Of a stretch of 64,000 nt of DNA, positions 35,446 to 47,992 are shown piece after piece (positions within the stretch are counted from its first letter, which is position 1; each line of letters starts with the position of its first letter). Origin of the DNA: Lithospermum erythrorhizon (Eukaryota > Streptophyta > Magnoliopsida > Boraginales > Boraginaceae); NCBI GenBank assembly GCA_019722365.1, contig JADFUC010002313.1, positions 1,054,001-1,118,000 on the forward strand, given 5' to 3'. The notes under the pieces are model-generated. The model was not told the origin of the DNA. It did no database searches and worked only from the letters and a program-made list of their open reading frames with translations. The translations under genes were made by a program, and so were the position numbers.

Positions 35446-36014
35446 ACGCTGGCAATATTTAATTATATTGTGGAACTCCTCTCACCGCAGCCGCATCGGG
35501 TCGGTAAACCGCTAATCGCCGATCCGGCCCGGCTTGTCTGCCCAATCCACCCGTTAACACGTGGTCCGGTTCCTCGCTTTAAAAAATGAAACCGGAACCC
35601 GATAAGACCTCGGACCGCTAACCCGCTAACGGATCCTGAAAAATCGCTTTTGTATTTTTTTGGAGTTTTTGATTTTAGATGTTTTAATTGCATATCGGGG
35701 GATTTTGACGGATTTATTATGATGAATTCGATTTTGACGGTATTGAGAATCAATAGTTTAATAAATTAATTTCTTGGGATGTTTTGATTTGGGATTTGAA
35801 GTTTTTGATTTAAAGATTTTTTTTCGGGATTTCATTATTGATCCGCCTTAACTCCAGTCCGGACCGGTATCCATCCGGTTAATTATCGGACCGGTTCCGG
35901 TCCAAAAAAACTATCCGACACGATTGACCGAACCGGTTAGAACTTAGATACTACCTGGCCCCTGGCCCTGCCCGCTTAATATCCGGACCGAACCTGATCC
36001 AGGTAATGCCCTAC
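35446..36014. mobile_element. hAT-like MITE
   Basis: The right end reads CAGGTAATGCCCTACT, the inverse of the AGTAGGGCATTACCTG-type terminus seen in plant hAT elements ('TAGGGATGGCAAT...'). The left end near 35446 has GACGCTGGCAATATT. Both subterminal regions are dense in GGTCCGG/CCGGACC and AACCGG words (35485-35635 and 35850-36000). The interior is T-rich with repeated GATTTTGA. No transposase. Confidence 0.5.
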
Positions 36015-36705
36015 TCTCACCCAAAGTGTGTACGTAGATATCGAGAGAAAATACTTGGATTGTGTGGTCCACTTTGCCCTTAGCTGGGACAACGGCTAAA
36101 CAAGCCAGAGAGACATACTAAGAGTATTCCACAGTGAAAATTAAAAATATCCATTTTATATTAGATTATTTTATCACTATATATTCTCGTCAATCTTTAT
36201 ACCTGTTACAAAAAGTAGGCTGCCATCTAAAAATCATTCAATTTTATTTTTCCTCCATACAATAAATATCAATTTTTTAATAAAAAATATAAAATAATTA
36301 GGTGTCCAAATAAAACAATCCTAGTCTCTATTTGTAGATGATTTAAAATAAAAAATACTCATATATATTTTGCACTTTTATGTTGCCAAATTATCTTTAA
36401 AAAATAATTTAAAATAGAAGATAACTAAAAGTTTGAATACTGCCCTTCAGAATACCATTTATTGTTAAATACTTTCTCAACATTTTCATTATTTTGTAGC
36501 ACAAATCCGAATTATTCAATAATTTCAAATTTCACTCATATATCCCTTATAATAGCTCCCTATTTAAACATTTAATTGGGGACATTTCAAATTTGCCTCG
36601 CAGTCTAACGGATAATGACTGGATGCCCCCTCCTCTTATGTTCTTAAACATCCCAGATCCTTAATTGACATCTTCTTGTTTCCTTTTCGATTCACCCCTA
36701 ACCTT
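36015..36705. other. SAUR upstream region with possible MITE end
   Basis: CTAAGAGTATTCCACAGTG at 36118 resembles one end of AGAGCAT-type MITEs, but no matching right end was found. The rest is AT-rich promoter-distal sequence. Confidence 0.35.
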
Positions 36706-36717
36706 CTCTATATAAAT
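36706..36717 (+). promoter_or_regulatory. TATA box of SAUR gene
   Basis: CTCTATATAAATA precedes a CT-rich leader (CCCTTCACCCCTTTCATTTC). The ATG is about 185 bp downstream, implying a moderately long 5' UTR. Confidence 0.65.
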
Positions 36718-36899
36718 ACCCTTCACCCCTTTCATTTCTCCACCAATCCTTTCACCACATTTTTCTTATATCATTCTCTAACTAGATCCAACCCTCTAAT
36801 TTATTTCCCACCAAGTTTAGAAAAAATATATCTACCATAACTTGATATATCACACTCTCAAGACCCAACTGGAAACTCGAAATTTGTAGTACATACAGA

Positions 36900-37214
36900 A
36901 TGGCGTTAAAGAAATCAAACAAGTCCACTCAAACAGCAGCAATCAAGCAAATCATCAAGAGATGTTCAAGCTTTGGCAAGAAAAATGGATACCATGACAT
37001 TGCTAGTAACAATTACCTTAATGATGTCCCAAAAGGCCATTTTGTGGTATATGTTGGAGAAAACAGGAGTAGATTTATTGTTCCTATATCATTGTTGGCA
37101 AACCAAGACTTCCAAAATTTGTTGCAAAGAGCTGAGGAAGAATTTGGATTTAGTTACAATGATATGGGGCTTACTCTTCCTTGTGACGAACAGCTTTTTT
37201 GCTCTTTGTTATGA
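36900..37214 (+). CDS. SAUR family auxin-responsive protein
   Basis: Intronless, 104 residues, the usual size for SAURs. SAUR proteins inhibit PP2C.D phosphatases and so promote plasma-membrane H+-ATPase activity and cell expansion. The N-terminus is basic with an amphipathic stretch (AAIKQIIKRCSSFGKK), a likely calmodulin-binding region. The SAUR core follows: VPKGHFVVYVGENRSRFIVP (about 44-63), then LLANQDFQNLLQRAEEEFGF and a terminal MGLTLPCDEQLFCSLL. All expected motifs (KGHFVVYVG, RFIVP, F..LL..AEEEFGF) are intact. A TATA box lies upstream. It stands alone here, whereas SAURs often occur in tandem. The exact family member cannot be assigned. Confidence 0.93.
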   Translation: MALKKSNKSTQTAAIKQIIKRCSSFGKKNGYHDIASNNYLNDVPKGHFVVYVGENRSRFIVPISLLANQDFQNLLQRAEEEFGFSYNDMGLTLPCDEQLFCSLL

Positions 37215-40200
37215 TCTGATGAAACGTAATGGATCTAGAACCACAAAAGTGTATGTATGTATGGCATGCATGAGTTATTAGTGGGAAAATAAAAAGAAAT
37301 GTTTTCCCCTTACAAGCATGTATTAAATTATTGATAGGTGAAGCTAGAGAAGGGTTTATTCAAAATGAACATGCTTGTAGTGGTGGTGATGATTATGAGG
37401 TGGTTGTCCGTCGTCGCCGCCCGGTGGCCACCAAGCGTCCCCGTTCACAATAAACTTTTTATTGGAGCGACACGACATGCATATGATCATTGTATATTTA
37501 TAATGAAGATGGATCCGAATATATATAGATAGTTTTCAACTTAAACATTGTAATGTATGGACGGCATAATCTTACATGCAAATCTCAAAAAATTAATCGA
37601 AAAAGGCTTTACTTTTATTTCCTTTCCCTGCTTTATTTACTAGTTTACAAATTAAATTAAAATTTATATGCAATTTACCTGAGGTTTTACATACATGTTC
37701 ACGCAAAAAGTTATCTGGTGAATTATCAAAGCAACCTGGGCTGCAACTTCGTCGTTATTATTCTGTTACTATGCACTCATCAATGCATATATTTTAACTC
37801 ATATAAACTTACATTTCTAAATTTATATTTTATATTTTCGGTTATTATTTAATTAGTACATGAATTTCTAGTAACAAAAAATATGCATTATGATTTACCA
37901 AAACCAATATAATAATAAGAAACAATTTCAGAGTTGTTAACACTTCTGAAATATTGTTAATATATATGTTCTTGGTGTTTTAGGCCACACTAACAACCTA
38001 ATCTGACTTTTCCGCCAAGAGAATGATTAACATGCATATACACGGATATATGTTAGAAACAATCATCAATCAAAGCACCGATCATATATCCACATAGATA
38101 GAGATGGATTCCTTTTTCATGGTACGACATGATAATTATTAGACGTTAGACAAATTTATATGAAGCACATGCATGTAGGTCCTGTTTGTGGCATTCCTAA
38201 TAGACAATCCAAAACTTCATGTGGTTTAGATTTGTTCAATTAAGTATCATTGTTTGTATGTATTGTTTAATTCTGAAAGATTAGGACTACCAAGACGAGA
38301 CATTAATTCGTTGAGCCAGACTTGGATTGTTGTAATGTAGAGAACATGTCGGCATTGTGCAATTAAACAATAGGGAGTATAATAATGAAAGAAACCTTAA
38401 TTAATCCATTTGTATGCATCACAAAATATTTTAAGGAGAATCTCACACATTATTCATCTTGAAGGTCTGAGATATATTTATTTCAATTTTAGCATATATC
38501 ATTTCACTATGCTAATCATTTATGTCTTTTATATATTTATGACATCGGTTCACCTCTACATAGATTCCCAACTTCTGGAATAAATCATAACTCTAAAAAT
38601 TCCTCGGTGATAAAAATTCAAAAACTTCACATATCCCGGCAAGAATACCAATATTAATAAGAGGAGGAGACATTAACATGCCCCACACTTAATCCATGAA
38701 CATTTCATTTAATTGTTATAGTTTGTTGGACATCACAGGCCATAATGTCCCTATTACATCCAAAATGTTTATACAAAGCAGCCCAAGATTGTATCAGAGC
38801 CGAGAAAGCCATGAGCGGCTGGCTCATCGCACCATATCGAAAAGTACTTGATTGCCCGTTGTGCTTACAATTTCGTCCCACATTTAAGAATTGATGCCTC
38901 ACCTCTACTTTCTTCCTATAAATAGAGTCCTACCTTCTTTAAGAAAAGAGATTGAATGGAGAAGAAAAAGAAAGGGCTTTATATATATTTATATATTAAA
39001 AGCTTTAGTAAATATTATTTCCACCACTTAATCAATGTAGACACCTCCTTCTTTTCTCTCAAAAGAAAGTCGGGTCCTACATCATCCCATTGCTTACCTA
39101 TCAAGTTTAATGACATTTATCGGTCGCCGGATGACATGTTTATACTTCATCGGCATATTTACAAACTGCCGGATGATACATTTACATATCAGTTTGACAT
39201 ATTTAAATCACCATAGATAGACTTGAGACCTTTCAAGCCACCCGAAATATTATATTCATGTAATTCAACGTTATCACCACCTGCTGGAAATAGCAACACC
39301 ATAAAGAAAGATATCCACACCACATTGCTCACATATCAAGATCATATTTATTTCCTTACAGCGATGCAATCATCTCCTCGCTGTATCAATCTTAGGCATC
39401 TGAGACCCTTAATATTATCCCTGCTGGCTATGTGTTTTCACCGGGAGACGTAGTCGAAGTTGAATAAGACCAACTCTCTACAAGCGCCTATCGACGACAG
39501 ATGTATTAACAAAGCGACTTTGATTGGTTTAGATATATATTATCGCTATTTTTTCGCTTCAACATTCTCAAGCTCTACTTAATTTATATACTTAAGAATT
39601 TTAATTATTTGATTTGAAAGTTTCACGCCACTACTACTGGAACTAAAAATAGAAGAGAATTTATTGATATACATAGGTGTGCAATACGAAGAAGCTAAAT
39701 TCGAAAGCATTAAAGGTTTAAGCAAGGTATGACCGATTATCAGTGACCATGTGGCCCTTGTATATTTGACTCTTTCCAATTTGTTGTACCGACTGCCCTA
39801 TTGACTTCCTTAGCTTAGACCATAGTCAATTTCATTATCATTACATCAATTGGTTAGGCCATTTTCAATCGAGAAAATAAAATAGCAGGGTAGTTGACTT
39901 TGAAAATATAAAAGGCTTGGAAAATCCATTGTGCATACTAATAATTGGTTGGTATACAAGACTCTACTCTTGGCACCGTTAGATACATGATAGTTACTAG
40001 TCATCCCTGGACGACCAGCCAAAGTGTATTTGGGAATCTTGATATATTCCAATGAAGTGTGGAAGTTGGAACGGGGAAAACAGCATTTTATTGTATTTAT
40101 TATTGTCCAAGCAATAAGCCAATAATATACTTACTCCGCACATTCCAAATATCATCATTTTTATTTGTACTAGTAAAAATGTATAAATTTTACCATCTTG

Positions 40201-42394
40201 ACTAAACACATGCAACTTGAATTTAAAATCGAAATTATCATACTAAAAGCAAACGCGAGAGTTGATGTTTTCTATTAGCGTCACATTCTCTAGTACTAGT
40301 CCCTTTGTCGAGCAGTGGCGTTGCCTCTAAACTGTCTCTTGTAGTTGTATAAAACATGTTGGGGCTCAAAATTCATGAGAAACAAATATTATTGTCTAAA
40401 TGCTTCCCCTCTCTTTTGCTTTTTCATTTTCGGGGTTTGTTTGGTTGGCTTTGAGGAGGAATGCATGATGCAAAGTAGGTAGGAAGAGTCAATTTTATAG
40501 GAGTACGGTTTCATGAGCAATTTTAGGCGACCAAGGGTGGCTAGTATTGCCATGTTCTGACATGAATGAATTACTCGATCAATTTGAACATCAAAATGTC
40601 TACAAACATTCAAACAAATTAGGGCTCAATAAGTAACACGTGAAAGACTTCAAATCGAATAATTATTCCATTTTATCAATTATCAAGCTCTATTCGGTTA
40701 TCAGTCGAGATAGAGCAGCAGGCATTTTTCAAGCCGAATAATTGATCATCATGTCCCACTGTTATAAATTAGACAGCTTTGTCCACGTCCCTCCGGATCC
40801 GATACACACACCCAAATAGTGTTTTTTAGTAGACTGAAATGACTATTTTACCCATGATAGTTTCTAACTACTAAGCACTTACAAATAGGGGGCAAAATAG
40901 TTACTACCCCAAAAACAAGTTAATTGCTTTGGTGTGTGTATATAAGTTCAGTCCTCAAGTGTCATTTCCATTTTTTGGTGTTAACAATCACGAGAGGCTC
41001 ATTCTCATCTCCCTTTCAACAAAACCAAACATCTACTATCACACTGGTCTACTGTTCCACCCCTCAGCATATGATTGCTATTTAAATATCTCAAATATCA
41101 TCCACACCAATCAACCATTCAAAAATCAATTATCTATTGCCACATCAAATTATTCCTTTCTCACATCATCAAATATCTCAAATAACTTTTACATTCCACA
41201 ACAATAAATATTTCATACAATAATTCAATTTTCTCTTTCCTCATATCACCAAATATGATAAATTTATCATATCTTTTACTTATATTTTTTTATTATCCAA
41301 ATGAAATAAAACCAAACTCTATTTTTAGATCTTTTAAAATAAAAATATTGATGAAATTTATATTTTAATATTTCGTCAAATTATTAACTAAAAGATCAAA
41401 TAAAAAATAAAAAATGATGGGTTGAAAAACAAGAAAGTTTATATATTCCTACCTCAAAAGTACACATTGGCCTCAATTGTGACATAATTGTTTGAGATAT
41501 TTCAAAAACTCCCAAAAGCTTCCAACTCAAATATCTCTCTCAATTATTTATTGGTGTAGCTAATTGTTGGGATATTTCAAGCCCAATTATCTATTGATGT
41601 GGGTGGTCTTACTTGAATGCAATATCCAAAAGAAGTCTAATAAAATGTCAGGCAAAGCACACCGATAGTCCACACCGCTTGGCCTGGTATATACAGTATA
41701 TAGCAGCTTAAAATCTCCTAATGTTGGAATTTCAAAAGGACACAACTAATCTATAGTTTTGCAAATCTAAACCAGCTATAATACTCCAAGAATGCTAAAA
41801 CCTAGGGAAATGACTCACGATAGGATGAAGGTAAACTGAAGTCTAGTTTGGGCTAATTTCTAAATGAATTTTCAATAACAGAGTATATTTGGTACTCGTA
41901 AGATTTTGGAAAAGATGGAGGGACATGGTAGTGGTGATGCTTATTGAAATGGATAGGGAGGGGGTGTTGGTGGTGCATATAGTGGTTGTATCAGTACAGA
42001 TGTACTTTAGCTAGCAGACAAGTACTCCATCTGAGGTCCAAACAAACTGCATTCTTGCTTTTGCTTGTTAAAACATGTGATCCTAGAGTTCTAGTAGGTG
42101 ACTAAATGAAGTTTTGCTCAAACAGATTTCACTGAGATTGAAGGTACAACTACAAACCGTACAAACAAATATAGGATATTCCAGGATAATGGACATAATG
42201 ACACCACCTCTTGCACGAAGAAAGGAAACACGAGAAAAATGAAAGTTGCAACGGGGAAAAGTATCCACATTCCAGCTATTCTAGAATCAGGAAAACAGAG
42301 CTGAAGATAAGAGTGATTACTCATGGATTGATACATTCATATAGCATCTTCCGAACACAGACGGGTGAAGGCAAGATCTCGTTGGGGCAAGCTA
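37215..42394. other. Long gene-free stretch
   Basis: AT-rich sequence without supportable genes. Items seen: a TCTTCCTATAAATAGAG promoter-like box at about 38910-38926 followed by a leader and an 86-codon frame at 38956 (repeated 'CCGGATGA' phrases at 39126 and 39169), which could be an LTR or pararetroelement-like promoter; and a repeat-like patch at 41060-41610 with several (T/C)TCAAATATC phrases and an inverted TTGAGATATTTCAA near 41492, possibly a MITE. None is strong. Confidence 0.4.
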
Positions 42395-44077
42395 TCACCT
42401 CCTTACAGGTGGTGCAACACCTCTGCCAGGTGCAGCACCTCGACCAGCAGCCTGAGCCTGCAGTTAAGAGACTTTAGAAGTGAAAATTTATCGATAACAC
42501 AGATACAATGAACTAAACATAGTTTACCACCATTTTCTTTAACTTTGGAGGCACAAAAATGATCATCAATATATTATTCTTTTACTTCTATGGATAAAAA
42601 CTACATTTTGTATTAAGATTAAAGAAATTATTTAAAGATTTTCATGTATTAACTTCATTTGATCATTTTGGTTAAATCCCTTCGTTAAAGTCAGACAACA
42701 AATACCACAAGACAATGCACCATTCCATAACTTATAGTTAATGTTAATGATCAACAAAAATTTAGAGATGACTGAGGAAATATTATAGATAGAAGCTCAC
42801 TCTAGCCCGCATTGCTACACCACGTCCTCGTCCAACTCCAATTGCTGAACCCTTGCCCTACAGAATGAATAATTACTAAACTGTGGTGAAGAATACATGA
42901 ATGAATGCTGCAAGATAGATTACTCACCTTTATCCTAGCTTCTAATTTCTTGAACATTGGAGCATTCTTGAGCATATCAGGAATTATCATAAACCTTCGA
43001 AAATGCCATAATTGTGCATAAGTTATTGAAGAAACCAAAAAAAATATTCTAAGTAAATTATTGCTCGTACCTGACTTTGCCCCCTCGAATAAACACATGT
43101 TCAAGTTGTGAAACCTTCCCGTCCTGATGTTTAGGATTAGCAATGAACATGATTAATATGCAACTATACAAATGAGAACAATAGAATAAGTATTGATATC
43201 ATAACCTTACTAATGTATCTAATTCCATCTACTGACAATGAACTCTCAGCACTCAGGGCAAGCTATTACATTTTCACGTACCATCAAAGTTGATCATTTT
43301 AAGTATAGCAACATTCCAAAGTGTCGATCAGAAGTTTTAAAACGACAATAGTCGCTGTTTCTTTTGTCTGTTTCTAGATTCACAATAATTTTTACACCTC
43401 GGAAATTGCAACTAGTCCTGTATATAACCATGTTCAATAAAATTTTTTTCAAAGGAAATGTAAATGTTCTAACAAATATCTACCCATCTCCTCAATCAAT
43501 TGTCCTAAACAAAAACAATTTCCCCAAAATAAACTTCAGCTCTCAATATGTTAGCAAAACGATATATTAATAATCAAACACGTTCTTAGGACATGTTTCT
43601 GCTATAAGCTAAACAATAAAGCTAAATAGCTCCCACTCCCACCTAAGCAAAGTAAGAGGGTTCGGATACTACGCGACCTTACTCTCCTGATAATATAGAG
43701 GGTATTTCCAAATTGACGCAAGGCAAGGTGTAGTGAAAATAATTCTATGTACTACTTACCAATAAATAATAAAAGTAATTAGTGCAACGATCAAAATTAG
43801 CATATACTTTGCATTCTTAATGGATACACACAACTTCGATTTAAATCAAAATATCATGCCTATACATAAAAATTGAAAAGTGGAGAATATTTTGGGACAA
43901 ATGAATAATATAGGGTACCTTGGCAGTGTAGGTGATATTTTCGAGCTGACAATTCCAATTGTCTTCACACTCGATCATGCTGCCTCTATAAACTTCTCCG
44001 CTTTTGAGTTCAACTGTTACCACGTGTCCCGATGCTTCATGAAGAAGCTTCACTGGTATCCCTAAGCTTCTACTCAT
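42395..44077 (-). CDS. SMD3: Small nuclear ribonucleoprotein SmD3
   Basis: Core spliceosomal Sm protein, one of seven subunits of the Sm ring on U1, U2, U4 and U5 snRNAs. Five exons with GT-AG borders and exact phase: 44077-43919, 43123-43071, 42994-42928, 42857-42801 and 42457-42395, giving 132 residues, the expected size. Exon 1 carries Sm1 (PVKLLHEASGHVVTVELKSG, then YRGSMIECEDNWNCQLENIT). Exons 2-3 carry Sm2 (LEHVFIRGGKVRFMIIPDML). The tail is KNAPMFKKLEARIKGKGSAI followed by a GRGRGVAM / RAQAAGRGAAPGRG / VAPPVRR Arg-Gly-rich end, where arginine methylation is known in this family. No lesion. A hAT-like CG-rich patch lies just upstream of the ATG (44190-44570). Confidence 0.96.
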
Positions 44078-44189
44078 TATTACAACCGAGAATCCGATTC
44101 CAAAACCCTAATTCACAATCCAATTCAATTCAAGATGCCTACGTGGCCTAATACAAGATTAATAATGTTGGAGTATAATAATGGGGTTA

Positions 44190-44575
44190 TATACTCTTGT
44201 TACCGCTCAGGTCCTCGGGTGAAAAAATTGGACCCCAACTATTATTATCGATTCAGTTGGTTCGGGTATTGGGTAAAACATATCAATTCAATACTGGGTT
44301 GCGGTCTTTAGGTGGATCTCATGATATTAAAAAAATTGGGTATTTCGGTCCGTATTTTTTGTATTTTGGTAAGGATTTGGAGTATTTATGTCCAGAATTT
44401 GGGTATTTTGTCATATATCTAAACTTTTTGGTATTTATCGGGTCATTGGTCCGGTTTCATTTGGGTATCAAACCAAAAAATATACCCAAGACCGAATCAA
44501 TTAACCTTATCAGATGAATATTGATCTAGTTTTTTCGGAACGAATATCGGATAGTGTCCGATTCTCCCGATCACT
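44190..44575. mobile_element. Possible hAT-like fragment upstream of SmD3
   Basis: GATTCAGTTGGTTCGGGTAT near 44250 is roughly mirrored by ATACCCAAGACCGAATCAAT near 44482, with further CGG-containing words between (GGTCCGGTTTC, TCGGATAGTGTCCGATTC). No coding sequence. The class is a guess from composition. Confidence 0.3.
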
Positions 44576-44969
44576 AGGCTTAAAATTGGCCTAGTCTATT
44601 TCTTCCTACAACAATACAAGTGTTGATAAAAGTATACCTTATGAACAGTTATGTTCGACATTCTTGATATTGGCATTAGAACTCGAACGATTCGTTAATC
44701 TTTCGGTCAAAATGTAATTATGTTCAAGTTCTAAATATACGGAGCATTTTAGTCTCAAGGACCCTTCTTTTTATAAGGGGGAAGGAACCATTGCAATTAA
44801 CATTTGTTAATAGTATAATAACGGTTTGTGATTAATAACGTGTTAATTATGACCATTAAACCTTGTAACAGACACGTTAACTAAGGGAATAAAAGTGTTA
44901 CTATTCAAAAGACTTTGAGCCATTATTCCAACAAAAAACTTCATCTTTGCAACATAACCTATACTAATT

Positions 44970-47085
44970 AACTATGGATTTGACAATTAAAGTAAGAGGG
45001 ACCTTGTTGGTCCATGTCAATGTCCTCTTTTTTCACCCAGGAGGAAGTTCCCAATCAAATGAGTCTAGCAAATAGGCAACTACTAATTCCACTGTTGCAA
45101 TTCCTAAAGGAAGTCCTGGGCATATTCTCCTGCCTGATCCAAAAGGGATAATCCCAAAATCTTGGCCTCTGAAATCAATTGAACTACTGTATTCAAGAAT
45201 CTTTCTGGTAGAAACTCATTTGGGTTGTCCCAATATTCAGGATCTCTTCCAATTGCCCAAACATTCACAAAAACTGAGGTTTTGGGTTGGATTTCATATC
45301 CATCTATCATGCAACTTCCAATTGTTTCCCTTGGTATTAGGAGAGGCACCGGAGGATAGAATATTGGAGTCTCTTTTATGATGGCTTTGCAATATGGTAG
45401 ATTTTGCAAACGGATTCTCTTACTTCTGCTTGAGCGCTTTTCATTGCTAGAGGGGTCTTCATTAAGGCTGTCATAATCCAATTTGCTACTGCTGCACTCG
45501 TTTCTGTTCCAGCAATAAAAAGGTTCTGTGGGGGAATCAGTAGTAACCAAAATTTACTCCCTCAATTATTTCGAACTTCATGATTCCATCTGTTTAAAGC
45601 AATATGACTAATTACGTGCTTGTAAAAATTATGAAATATTGATATTTAAAAATATATATTGAAGCGAATCACAACAGATCTCGCGTGGTATCTTTTTATT
45701 TATTATCAATTTAATGAAAATTAAATGATCGAAAGTTTTCAAATTTGACTTTCGAGAAAAATTAAAATGTAGTATGATTTAGGAATGGATGGAATAGTTA
45801 TATTGGAAGTCTAAGATGGTTATTTGATGCAAAGAAATGAGCTAAAGTATATTTAAAAAAAAAAACAATCTAAATATTATTTCATACAAATCAACTACAA
45901 AACGACTAGTCATTCCTATACCTCAAGAACCTCAGCTAAATTGGGAGTGAGGATCCAATAGTCTGTGACACTTAAGGAGGTTATTCGAGATTGACTTCGT
46001 AGGTGAAGTATAAATATTATTTACTATTTCACGTTAAATAAGAAGCGTGAAAGTAGTGTAGTAAGTAATTTTAATTTGTTACACTATGTCTTAAGAGTCA
46101 TAGAATAAAAAATCTTTAATTTAGATACGACATACAAAATATTTCATGCAAACCATCTAATGGTAAATACATTGTTTACTTACCATAAGAACTCCTTTGA
46201 TGCGATCTAAAGTGAGCTCAACCGAAGAAGATTGTTCATCTTTTAATTGGAGCAAGATAGCAAGAATGTCTTGTGTCATTAATGTTGACTTATTTGTTCT
46301 GTTTGTTGAGATGCTCTTGAATGAGTTCTTCATAAAATGAATCCAACTCCTTGAAATTCTTCTCAAGTCTTGAAATCATTCCAAAAATTTTGTCAACCCA
46401 ACCAAGTGAAGGAATATAGTCAGACAAAAAAAATCCACCCATCAAATTCTGAGTTTCACTTAGAATTTTATCAAACCTTCTACTTTCCAGACCTCCCTCC
46501 TCATACCTCTTCCCAAATGCCACCCTACAAATAAAACTGCTAGAAACAAACATCATAGTCTTGCGAAAGTCAACAACTTTCCCTAAAGATGCAAATTCTG
46601 ATATCTTCTTGGCCAATCTTGCGACTTCATCTTCGCGAATCGGTGCCAATGTTGCAAATTCTGACATGTTTGGTGCCAAGGAGATGGAGATTACACAGCC
46701 TCTTCATCTCCCTTACATATTTATTGAAAGGAGCAAAGGCCATATCAAGACCATAGTAAGACAACTTTTGTAGGGCAAGATGTTTAGGCCTGCTTGCAAA
46801 GATGTTGTCATAATAAGTCTTCATGACTTCTTTGGCCATTTTGGCTGAAGAAATCACAAGTGTTGGAACAGAACCAAGCTTTAAGGACATTATTGGACCA
46901 TATTTTTGGGACAGTTCCCATACGTAGAGGTGAGTGTTGTTGGCATCAAATTGATGCAAATTTCCTAGAAGAGGCAACCCTGGAGGGCCTGGTGGATCAA
47001 GAGTCTTTCTTCTGAGTTTTGAATTCTTGAAAAATATGAGCACTAGCAAAGGGATAAAACAGAGGAGGATAAAATGGGGAGTCAT
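44970..47085 (-). pseudogene. Cytochrome P450 pseudogene (CYP71 clan, CYP83/CYP71-like)
   Basis: Original structure: exon 1 47085-46184 and exon 2 from 45525, with a phase-matching GT-AG intron of 658 bp. Exon 1 begins with a hydrophobic ER anchor (FILLCFIPLLVLIFF), the proline hinge PPGPPGLPLLGNLHQ, and substrate-recognition and C-helix regions. Exon 2 has I-helix AGTETSAAVANW, ETP.(F)YPPVPLLIPRE, the PERF region ([12 protein letters not shown]) and heme ligand loop [10 protein letters not shown]. Lesions: a frameshift after LGTKHV (about 46680), another near LNKQNK (about 46290-46310), a deletion of about 30 bp before NLPYCKAIIKE removing part of the J-helix approach, a frameshift after PERFLN (about 45200) and another after ELPPG (about 45045). 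A TATATATA box remains near 47142. It would have encoded an ER monooxygenase; it cannot make a full protein now unless the sequence has errors. Confidence 0.85.
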
Positions 47086-47992
47086 CTTTGAGGTTTATCA
47101 AGGGCTATGGTTATGGAAGCCAATTGGTACCAGTCCAACTATATATAATGCATCAAAGATGCTATTTTTGAGGTTCATTTGCATGTAGTGGTTGGAGGAT
47201 ACTAGGATTGATTTTGAATTTATGATGTCTATTTATAGGAAAACTGTTCCGTCTTTTCAAGTGCCAATGTCTAAGAGAGTTAGTTAGCTCATTGAAACTT
47301 GAAAATTATATTACTCCGTATTTTATTTGCATGCATGAATAACTACCCTTGAATCAAATATAACATGAGTGCTGCTATACATGATTGTAAAGAAAAACTT
47401 ACATGCCGTTCTAACAAAGAAAAACCTACATAGTCATAATAAATATTTCTAATTTTATACAATTCATCAAAACAAAATATAATTAAATCTTATAAAATAT
47501 AAAAATATGGCAAGTAATTTTGTCACAAGATGTCGTCAATGCGTGTAAAATTCTATGCGAATACATATAATAACCTGTATCATTCAACCATCCAACACCC
47601 CCAAAAAAGTTTGTGTGCATTAATCAATTAACACAAAGCATAGTGCTTAAAACGCCTCCAGAAATCATAAGAGCAAAACAATTTAAACTGTAACGATATG
47701 AAAATATCTGAGACTGAGATAAGTACGACTCGTTCAAACTCCTTGCATAATCCGACCACCAGAAGGCACAAGACAATATTCAAGAAACATAAAATAAAAC
47801 ATACTAGATGGCCTGCCACCGCCTATCGAGGACCCAATTCTGGGAATAGCTACCAGACATACAGGGGAGACGGCAGAAGCAAGCCATTGTACACATAGAC
47901 TCGAACACTAACAAACTTAGAAGGAAGTTCTCACGTCGAGATTTATTGAAATATAGTTCATGACAAAGATAAGAAGAGTGGACTTGCACCGT
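47086..47992. other. Intergenic; EF-1alpha 3' UTR and P450 promoter remnant
   Basis: The part next to 47992 is the 3' UTR of EF-1alpha. The part next to 47086 is the former P450 promoter. No other gene is recognised; the short frames at 47628-47989 lie in UTR. Confidence 0.5.

Noticed and set aside
36118..36480. MITE beginning CTAAGAGTATTCCACAGTG
   Set aside because: No matching inverted right end was found, so it is mentioned only in the spacer entry.
36973..37281. 102-codon frame overlapping the SAUR gene
   Set aside because: It is the +1 shadow frame of the SAUR coding sequence.
38910..39216. Gene starting after a TATAAATAG box (86-codon frame)
   Set aside because: No recognisable protein and repeated short phrases; more likely an LTR-type promoter and leader, too weak to annotate as an element.
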